A DNA stretch of 64,000 bases. Origin: Gyrodactylus bullatarudis. Lineage: Eukaryota; Platyhelminthes; Monogenea; Gyrodactylidea; Gyrodactylidae. The stretch spans positions 32,706-96,705 of the forward strand of contig SSNU01000005.1 of the NCBI GenBank assembly GCA_012064415.1, written 5' to 3'. A program made the position numbers and the translations under genes. Below, one piece after another: positions 56,028-64,000 of this stretch. The notes below the pieces were generated by a model, which saw nothing but the letters and a program-made list of their open reading frames with translations, made no database searches and was not told where the DNA came from. How positions within the stretch are numbered: position 1 is the first letter of the stretch; every line of letters starts with the position of its first letter.

Positions 56028-59000
56028 ATGAGGAAATTACTGTTGACTGACAGGAATGTCTTGTTGCTGACCCTTTTGATTATGATCTTATCGGTTTCAT
56101 GTAACTTGAGGTTTTAATCAAGATAAATCCAGTGGAAATTTTGAATTATTACTACATTTTGAATTATCCCTATTTGTTGTCGTCAATATTAAATTTGAAT
56201 GCTGATCTGTGCTTAAGACGTTACAGTTTAATTGGATCTCTCGTCATATTATCGGCAATTGTAATTGAATATAGTTTAATATTTCTAGACAAGATCCCTA
56301 TTAAATCTTTCGGTTGATTATGCAATCATTGAATCTCGAGAAAAATACATGAAGCATGCCCAAGATCATTTGGAAGAGAGCGGAATTTACTATAGAAAAA
56401 ATGATAACCGCGATCAAAGATTGACAGACGAAGTCAAGTTCTTCTTCACCAATCTCTTTGCGATAATAAAGATGGCCTTCTCGAAACCTTTCATGTTCAT
56501 CATTTATTTGGTTCAGTCCATTTTAAAGTGAGTACAAATTGAATCACCTTTCAAGGTGTGGCTATGTAACAGTGACTATTTTACTTGTACAATACTCGAT
56601 AGGAACATTGATAATACATTTCATTGCCAAGAAGACTAGCAGGAAATTGTATGATCTTGACGTATCGGAAGCCTACTATCGAGGGACATATTTCAACTTT
56701 TTCCAACGAATTTCATCCATCATGAGTCTAAACTTTTTCCCCATCGAGATTCTTCACTTGAACTTGAGCATATCCCAATTAAGTGCTAAATTTAGAGCTT
56801 ACGCCAATTGGAATGGACTCTTGAGTGTATTGGTGAACCTGCTAGAATCATGGTCATCGCTAACCATCTATATAATTCTCTGCCTTATGGCCTATAACGG
56901 TTATTGGACTCATTTGACACCAGATCAATTGGTTTTCCTGATACAACTGGTAAGTTATCTTCTTCTATCCTGAATTCTATTCAAATTTCAGACAGTATCC
57001 CTCAATATGAGCATGGTCACAAACCTCAATGATTTCATTGAAATATTCAAAAAGATTCCACAACTCAGGGTTAGCTACGATCGTTTGAAGTTCATAATAG
57101 AAGATGAAAAAGTTACTTCTGGGTAATTTATCAAATTTAAACTTTTTGACCTTTTTTTTAAATCAAAGTTTTCCGGGAAATTTTGATAACAAGATCTAAA
57201 ATAATTGAAAATTCCATGAGTAAAAAGGTTGATGCCAGTTATAAGAATTTAGCGCTTTTATTTCGTGGCATACTCATCAGCTTTTACATGCCAGATTTAT
57301 ATAAAGAAAATTGTATATGTTACCGTTAATCTTGTTACTCTTGATAGTCTCAAGAATCCCTGGCAAATCAGTTAAACTTGTTACTCGGTTTCAAGATTAT
57401 CTGATAGTCTCAAGAATCCCGGGAATCTTGTTACTAGTAACAAGTTTAACTGATAATAACTAATTTTTTGACTTTCAGAATTTAGAAAGAAAAATCACTC
57501 AGTTTATTCATAACACCCATAGGATTTTTTCTGAATCTCTTTTCAAAAGTCTTACACATCAATAGAACCTTCAAATATAATAAATTTTAATTTAAAGTAC
57601 CATCATCTTGTGACGTATCCAATGAGACATACAGTAGATCAGAATTGGATCAAGAAATAGTCACAGGCCATCTACAGAACCAAGCCAAGATGATTTTGCA
57701 AACCAAAAGGACATTCAATGTTGGAGAAAATGTTTTAGTGAAAGTATCGAAATTTGATCGATCAAAACTCGATTTCAAAAATTACTGTGTGTAATACTTG
57801 AAGTTAGAGAAATTTTCTCCAAGGTCGAAACTAAGACAGGAATAATTGAAGATCTATTCAGCAAAAAAACTGACAGGTGTCACAGCAGTCTTTCTAGGGG
57901 TGTTATGAATACACTGAGTGATTTTTCTTAGTTATTATCAGTTAAACTTGTTACTAGTAACAAGATTCCCCGTTCCTTTGTCTAGCTTGGTGATGACAAT
58001 ATCATTTCTTCTTTTGAGACGATAGCTGTTTTATGTCTTCTCTGAAAATAGGGGAGTTCAACTTATTTTTGAATGGAAAATATACTATCGGACAGAACTA
58101 AATTCAAAAGAACATCACAGAAGATCACTGACTTCAACAACTACAAACAGCAATCCGAACGGAATGTATGGTCTTCTGAAGATTCATAAAATGAAAGAAG
58201 GAGAAGATTCAAGAAATATGAAATTCAGACCAATAGTAGACATGAGTCTATCAGCAACACACAAAATCGCTAAGTGGTTAGTAGACCTATTCACTCCAAT
58301 AATCAAAACAGACAACAGCTACAGCATAAAAGGCACTTTTGAGTTTATCGAGAAAATCAAAAATACGGACTCAAAGAACACAACTAACGGAAACTTTCAT
58401 GGATAAGATGGAAACCCAAAACCTAAAACAAACAATTCAAAAGACAAAGCACTATATTAGATATGTGGATGACACCTTTCTTCTAATCAAAGAAACAGAT
58501 GACCAGGAAGAGATCCTCAATTCGTTGAATAAGGCCCATCCAAATCTAAAATTCACTATAGAAAACGAATCTAACCAGACACTACCTTTTCTAGAATTAC
58601 AACTAGAAAGAAACCAAGATGGAAAACTTAAGAGAAGAATTTTTAGAAAATCATCCTTCACAGGCAAGCTTTTAAATTATTATTCATTTTCTCCAAAAGA
58701 AACCAAAAGAGGTTTGATAATTTCACTATTCAAAAGATTATCGTTTCGGGAGAATTGTGGGAAGAGGAATAAGAAAAACTGACCAAAATCTTCGAAGAGA
58801 ACAATTCATTACGAAGACTCTAGAAAAATGTGTAGAAACGGTCGAGATCGAACAAAACAGAGAGCAAGAGGAAGAAAAGGCCAAAACGTGTTTGTATCTA
58901 CGATTTAAAGGAGACCAAAAATGCCAACTAAAAACAGAGATCAAAGAGTTTCTCTCTCGAATTGAAAATTCGTTTGCAATCCCATGCATAGTCGTGCATT

Positions 59001-61526
59001 GCTCATTTTCCCTAAATTTTCTTGTAGGCATAGTGAAATACCAGAAATGATCCTAACATGATTCTATCACTATTTTCATTGAAAAAAACCCTTGAAGCTC
59101 TATCAGCAAAAAAGATATTCGAAATTTTAGTGAAAACGTACTAAAAATTCATTGAAAATCTAGCGGCATTTTTAAAAAAGTCTAATCTTTAAACTCGAAT
59201 ATTATCACAGACAAGCTTTTTGATGCTTGATCTTATATAAAATAATGTTTAGAATTCATAGAATTATCATTTGAGTAGAACATCTCTAATGAAGAATTTT
59301 GAGAATTTACTCGAACTTAAGTTGAAAAATTTTGAATGAAATATGTGTGCTGACATTGAGCTGACGAAACAACGCAAGATTAATTGACATGAAAACTCAC
59401 CGCAAGGGATTCTTTTTCATTTCATCGATGTTAAAAAGTCCTTAGACTCTTTGTCACTCAGAAAAATTACTGCAAAACAAGAGGGGGCAAATGTTCTATA
59501 GAATAGTCTTTTCGACTTGGAGATTTTAATTCAAAATCATCTCAACTATCGTCAGAAGCATCTGCAACATTTTCTCAAATTAGGCTGGGTTTTAATGAAA
59601 AAATGCATTCTAAAAGATGAAATAAAAATTAAATTATAAGATACTTCATCAACTTTTACAACCCTCACCCCCTATTTTTCATCCCTAAAAACTATTTAAA
59701 ACCAATGAGGAATTTGCATATGCTCATAAACTTATAATATAAATATCAGGTCGGTGCAATAGTCTGGTGAGATCCGGTGAAATATAAGCCTAATCACTAA
59801 ATATTAACTCGACTTCTATTTCCTCATGAAGGTCCCTTCGTCATTAGAAAATATTTTCGAAGAAGCTCGGCATTATTTTCCACAAAGATGAAATTATAAG
59901 ATGCTTCATCGCATTTTCATTCACTAACTCGAGTGCATGTTATGAACGAAAAAAGATATAAAATTTTTCCTTTTAGAATTATTTTACCAGACCCGAATGG
60001 TTCAATAGTCTTATTGGATTCTTTCCCAATATCTGATCAATTCGGTAACATTTTTACTCGTAAGTCAACAGTTATTATTTTAATTAATTCCATTTTATGT
60101 TGAGCATTAAAAGTATTTATTTCAAGGATACTAATGAAATTTGGACATCACATTACAGCACACTTTTTAAAACTATTAACATTACGATTCTCGAACAGAT
60201 TTATGTATTAAGCAAATTTATAAAGGATTCTAAATATATTAAAGTCTATTCTCAGAACTATCTTCAAAGAAATCTTCAAAAAAGTCGAGGGGGTAAATAC
60301 TTAAACAATATTATTTTCAATTATGGTAGGTACTGTACCAACTAAGCAATCCTTATTATTATCCAATGTAAATTAATTATATATGTAAAACATGAAAAAT
60401 ATTTACCTTATCTTCCAGAAATGTTGGAGTATTTCTGAATACATTTTCAAACTTAGCTTTAAATTCTGAAAATTCTGTAGTTGTGTATTCGGTTAAACAT
60501 CTTTAGATGAAGAGCGGTTCTCTATTTGACATGATTATCTAAGCCTGGAATAATTCTCATCGTTTACCACCCATACGATAGTAAATCAAAGAATTAAATC
60601 CCTTACAGTAGCTACAATATTGACATCCAAACCGAACATTTTATTGTTGAAACTGAATGAGGATATTTTCGGTTTAGATGTCAACCTGAAATTAACCAGA
60701 GGAGAGAAACTGTTGATTGTCGGTCCATGTGGCATTGGAAAGTCATCACTGGTTGAATCCGTGTATCAAGCAATGAGAACGTCGAATACCAAAGGAATAT
60801 TTGCTGATGTCCTATTCAAAAACGTCCTCTATGTAGTCCAAGATGGATACAAGTTGCCAAAGATATTCTTATCATATGCAAATCGGGCAGCCTTACATGC
60901 TACATCCAATATGAGAATGCATTTCAAAATATTTCTATTTCTTTTAATCATAAGGATGCAAGAGTTTAGCAATACCAGCCTAAAGGACATGTGTGAGTTT
61001 CTGATTGGTCCTCATTTTTAACCAATCAAAAGTCATCGACAAAAGCTTTGATTGGTAATCCTTCAATTTCAGGCTCATATGAGCTGTTAACGTTGCCGAG
61101 TTATGACTTTACCCAAGAGAGCATTCAAGTTCTAAAGGACTTGGACATAATCCCCAGATTTATGGCATTCGAAAGTGAAATACTCTTTGCCAGACAAAAA
61201 AAGAATGATATTTCCCACATAGAAAACATTGAGTTAGTTTATCTTAATTTTTCTCATTTTCTTTTAGCAAGATTTTATCCAATGGGGAAACACAGAGTTT
61301 AATCCTTGCTAGTCTCCTCTATCACGTGAAATATTCTGGTAGGAAAGCCGACTTTTTGATACTTCTCGATGAAGCGACTAGTCAAGTGACAGAGGAATTC
61401 GAGAGGAAACTAATGAACGAATTAAAGAATCAAAAGAATGTCACCCTGATCTCAGTGGGACATAGATCAACTTTGGCTGAATTTCATGATCGAAAGATAT
61501 ATTTTGATCAGCTCAGAAGTTGCTAA
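56028..61526 (+). CDS. ABCD4: ABC half-transporter, ABCD4-like
   Basis: Exons 56028-56093 (tentative), 56123-56260, 56289-56527, 56556-56949, 56992-57122, 59977-60059, 60609-60992, 61073-61232 and 61268-61526 add up in phase to 617 residues (606 in human ABCD4). The membrane domain carries YYRKNDNRDQRLTDEVKFF, the ABCD-family DNxDQR motif. The NBD has Walker A GPCGIGKSS (exon 7), signature LSNGETQSL instead of LSGGQ, Walker B FLILLDEAT and H-loop SVGHRST. The end LAEFHDRKIYF is typical of the family. ABCD4 exports cobalamin from lysosomes in mammals. Most introns are 28-42 nt, but the 57123-59976 intron is 2.85 kb of mobile DNA. Confidence 0.88.
57421..57970. mobile_element. TIR element with degenerate integrase-like insert
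   Basis: Inverted repeats of about 70-85 bp at 57421-57511 and 57903-57970: GGGAATCTTGTTACTAGTAACAAG, then TTTAACTGATAATAACTAA and a GAAAAATCACTCAGT block. Each arm contains the perfect palindrome CTTGTTACTAGTAACAAG. The interior (about 57670-57890) resembles the C-terminal integrase tail of KRBA2-like genes (RTFNVGENVLVKVSKFDRSKLDF, then a shifted frame ILEVREIFSKVETKTGII). It lies in the large ABCD4 intron. A 20-bp direct repeat, TGATAGTCTCAAGAATCCC, precedes it (57342 and 57402). Confidence 0.55.
58080..59050 (+). pseudogene. Penelope-like reverse transcriptase, broken
   Basis: A different PLE family from the endonuclease copies. Visible: MYGLLKIHKM and FRPIVDMSLSATHKIAKWLVD (58164-58400, fingers), then an internal deletion and frame change. 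Next come HYIRYVDDTFLLIKETDDQEEILNSLN (catalytic YVDD) and LPFLELQLERNQDGKLKRRIFRKSSFTGKLLNYYSF. A shifted frame then gives LYLRFKGDQKCQLKTEIKEFLS, the PLE linker. No GIY-YIG region follows. It sits in the ABCD4 intron. Confidence 0.83.
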
Positions 61527-62119
61527 TTTGAATAAAATTTTAGTTTTAATCACAGTGAACCACTAAGAACCATAATTATTTTTCTTCTAAGAAATAGATT
61601 AAGAGCAATTCGATTGATGTTAAACTTTTTAGGGGAAATTTTATTGAATTCATAGATGTGAGAAGTTGTTCACTGATTCAATGATCAGGTTTTCATAGGC
61701 TTCGGAAAATTTACCGATTTACAAAATTTCGCAAAAATATCTGTAAATTAAAATCATTTGAAATTTATTTTACAGAATCAGGAATTTCCGAGGCTTAGTT
61801 TTTCATAGTTAAAGTGAGACAAGAAATCAGGTAAATTTCGATAATCCAAGACCGTTCATGATTTGTCTATTTTAAAAATTATTTTTAAGTAGACGGGCGA
61901 AACTGTTTCAAATAAACTTCGAAAACTTGAATCCTCTTTCGTTCAAGAAAATTAGAAATTAGATTAAGAAGCATATTAAATTTGTCAAGATTTTTAAGAA
62001 AAAGCAGCAACATGCCCGATATGAATGATTGGAAACTCGTGAGACTTTTTTGGCAAATTATTTTTGGATCTCTTCTCAATGAAACATAAACCAGTTTGAC
62101 CAAGTATTTATTAAATTCT
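61527..62119. other. Intergenic region
   Basis: AT-rich spacer between ABCD4 and the first cysteine-rich peptide gene. A minus-strand frame at 61885-62205 overlaps that gene out of phase and is judged to be chance. Confidence 0.45.
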
Positions 62120-62329
62120 TCAAAATCCTGATGTACAATATTCGGAGGCCTCAGACTGCCAGTTTGAGCTACATCCTTTTGCACAGGTGACACAATCTTT
62201 CCCACTAGAATAGCAAGTTGTCATACAAGAAAGACTTCTGCTTCTTCCTGTGCCAGGCTTCCAGCTACTTTCAACTTGTGTCAAAAAGACACAAGTGACA
62301 AGTGTGAATATTAATTTTGAGCTAAACAT
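62120..62329 (-). CDS. Small secreted cysteine-rich peptide, paralog 1
   Basis: 69 residues. A signal peptide of about 20 residues (MFSSKLIFTLVTCVFLTQVES) is followed by a basic linker and a compact domain, SLSCMTTCYSSGKDCVTCAKGCSS then CTSGF at the end. Six cysteines follow the pattern C-x3-C-x6-C-x2-C-x3-C-x11-C. The last residues (CTSGF, stop) are identical to those of the gene at 63096. Function unknown; candidates are a signalling, defence or effector peptide, with nothing in the sequence to choose among them. Confidence 0.75.
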   Translation of the reverse strand: MFSSKLIFTLVTCVFLTQVESSWKPGTGRSRSLSCMTTCYSSGKDCVTCAKGCSSNWQSEASEYCTSGF

Positions 62330-63095
62330 GAAATTACTTTAGGAAAAAAATTGCTTTATCAATTTATATTGAATAGTGTATTCTTTTTCTATTAGAAAAT
62401 TAATTGCCCACACGTTGCATTTCAAAATATCAAATAGGGGTCTTTTGTTGTAATAGAAAGTTTTTGTTTAAATTTCCGATACTGTGACTCACTCAAAAAT
62501 TTAGCCTTTCCACCTGTGATGTGTAAAGTTTACAGATTTTTGATCCAAAAACTCAAAAATTCTGAAGATTTTTCAGATCATGAAGCCCGCTTATTATTTA
62601 TACATGGACTCAGAATTTTTCGCTGAATCTATTGATACTAAAATTTAGTGCATCTAACTGCTGCCACTTCTTGATATGATAGAAAGATGTTTCGAAGTTT
62701 AAATTAATCAGAAATATAAGTTGAGATTATCTAAAAAATCAAGTAAAACAAAATTTCTTGAAACACATTATACGATTGTAAGATTTTTTCGAAAGAATAT
62801 TGTTTCGTTCTTACTGGCCGAAAAATAACTTGCAATTTTTACACACAAGTCGTGTGTCACTTTACAGAGTTTCTACCTGTACAATTAAGGAGAGCCCAAC
62901 AATCTCAAGATCATATCAATTAGCTCAAGTGTAGAGGTTATGGATTATTTTCTTAAACAGTAAAATTATAATTTTCCACTACAGAGACATTCATTTCCTA
63001 TTATTACATTGTTTTATGGAATGCAGAAAATAATAGGGGTAATTGTTGTTTGTTTAATGAAGAGATTTCCAAAATTCCCTTCATAATTGCAATAA
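62330..63095. promoter_or_regulatory. Shared intergenic region between two divergent peptide genes
   Basis: About 766 bp lies between the start codons of two related genes transcribed outward. The sequence is AT-rich, with no coding frame; specific promoter elements cannot be assigned. Confidence 0.35.
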
Positions 63096-63311
63096 ATGAA
63101 TTCACTTTACATGATATTATTCTTCCTCTTATTCGGGATAATTCAAGTTAATGGAAAATGGAAAAGACGTGTAAGACGTTTAAGACGGAATCGAGGCCTA
63201 AGCTGCATGGTAAACTGCTACAATGGAGGAACTGATTGTATAACCTGTGCCAAGAGATGTAGTTCAAACTGGATGCATGAAGCTTCCAATTATTGTACAT
63301 CAGGATTTTAA
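63096..63311 (+). CDS. Small secreted cysteine-rich peptide, paralog 2
   Basis: 71 residues. Signal peptide MNSLYMILFFLLFGIIQVNG, then a strongly basic stretch (KWKRRVRRLRRNRG) and the six-cysteine domain LSCMVNCYNGGTDCITCAKRCSSNW ending NYCTSGF. Cysteine spacing equals that of paralog 1 at 62120-62329, and CTSGF is conserved at the very end. The dibasic run before the domain could be a processing site. Head-to-head with paralog 1, so it arose by inverted duplication. Family and function are not recognised. Confidence 0.75.
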   Translation: MNSLYMILFFLLFGIIQVNGKWKRRVRRLRRNRGLSCMVNCYNGGTDCITCAKRCSSNWMHEASNYCTSGF

Positions 63312-64000
63312 AGTGACTTTATTTCATTCGAATAATCCTACAAATATACAATGTATATTTTTCATTTTGAAATAAGTAAGGCTTGAGTGTCTATGTTGAA
63401 CAGTATTTGTACAATGTGATTAAAAAATATTTGAATGAATGTAGTGAATCAAAATAAATTTTAAGCAATCAGGTAAAGTGGACTGCCCTGAGAACCCTGA
63501 CAGTGAAACATTCAGGGTACCTGTCTCTTCTCTCTGTCTCTCTATGACCAATAGAATATGGATTAGAGAACAAGTAAATAAGTGATAAATGTTTTATTTC
63601 ACTGGATCCCTGCAGACTTTACCCCGGGCTTGAATTAGGTACTTTTAAAATGCAATATTTCCTGCTCCTCCATTGGTTGAAGAAATCCTTCACTTTGGGG
63701 CAGGTGAGAGATTTGGCGTTCCTGCCGACCCATTACTTTTTTCTCTTTATTAGACTGTCCTTTCAATAATCCATCGTTTAATAACTGGACACTACTTTTT
63801 TTGTTGCAAACACTAAACAGGCTCACATGAATTAAGATCAAGTTTTAATCAAAAACTCTTGGAAAAATCCATAAAAATGTATTTGAAGAATACAATTTCC
63901 GCTTAAATACTATAATATATATTTGAACACAAACTCTACTTCAAAGTAATTATGTGATTATATACATTTAATTAACATGGCGGTTTTACATTTGATATTC
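63312..64000. other. Non-coding; worn repeat related to the hammerhead family
   Basis: Around 63520-63700 the sequence shares AAGTGATAAAT, CAGACTTTACCCCGGG and CCATTGGTTGA with the repeats at 6535 and 50030 (same orientation), but the core has decayed to CTGCAGGG in place of CTGATGAG. No gene recognised to the window end. Confidence 0.45.

Noticed and set aside
60097..60345. 82-codon frame in the ABCD4 intron
   Set aside because: No recognisable similarity, and the phase-matched exons 59977-60059 and 60609-60992 exclude it from the transporter.
1..64000. CRISPR arrays, bacterial operons, rRNA or canonical tRNA genes
   Set aside because: None seen. The window is intron-bearing animal DNA, and the only tRNA-like sequence is the truncated SINE unit at 49734.

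Overview
This window reads as nuclear DNA of a small invertebrate animal with a compact, AT-rich genome. Genes are split by GT-AG introns, many only 24-36 nt long, and gene density is high. The gene set is animal: atlastin, a Dlg-type SH3-GK protein, a quiver-like Ly6 protein, CSRNP, SLC25A42, TRPM channels. Sequences are fast-evolving and the introns are extremely short. That resembles compact spiralian parasites such as orthonectids or dicyemids, but I cannot name a taxon from sequence alone.

Layout. About 0.3-16.3 kb: one long + strand gene for a BEACH-WD40 protein, whose introns hold a pogo/Tigger element, a MITE, a Penelope-like element (PLE), a LINE fragment and a piggyBac remnant. About 16.6-25.1 kb: a dense housekeeping cluster of RSL1D1, ARPC3, CEPT1/CHPT1, TIPRL and atlastin. 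About 25.8-30.9 kb: a MAGUK without PDZ domains (- strand), with a second PLE fragment in an intron. About 31.9-41.7 kb: a second dense cluster of Ly6/quiver-like, PSMA2, CSRNP, CTDSPL2, an RBM7-like RRM protein, SLC25A42, NHP2 and a SERGEF-like RCC1 protein. About 43.2-55.3 kb: two TRPM-type channel genes in opposite orientation (+ and -), each with ankyrin-like repeats in front of the TRPM SLOG domain. Between them lie a MITE, a hAT transposase remnant and a SINE carrying a hammerhead ribozyme. About 56-61.5 kb: an ABCD4-type ABC transporter whose central intron is filled with mobile DNA. About 62.1-63.3 kb: a divergent pair of small secreted cysteine-rich peptides.

The most interesting material is RNA and repeat structure. 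Hammerhead ribozyme motifs occur in at least three settings: the 3' ends of Penelope-like elements, a related stand-alone repeat family, and a tRNA-like SINE with a 10-bp target-site duplication. The PLE-type copies show a covarying CCRGG/CCYGG pairing where helix II would normally be. The TRPM pair shows patchwork near-identity that suggests gene conversion. One copy also holds a clear assembly artefact: an exact 82-bp duplication around a single N.

The housekeeping genes are arranged largely as divergent pairs (starts 98-314 bp apart) and convergent pairs (ends as little as 35 bp apart), so neighbours probably share promoters and terminators.
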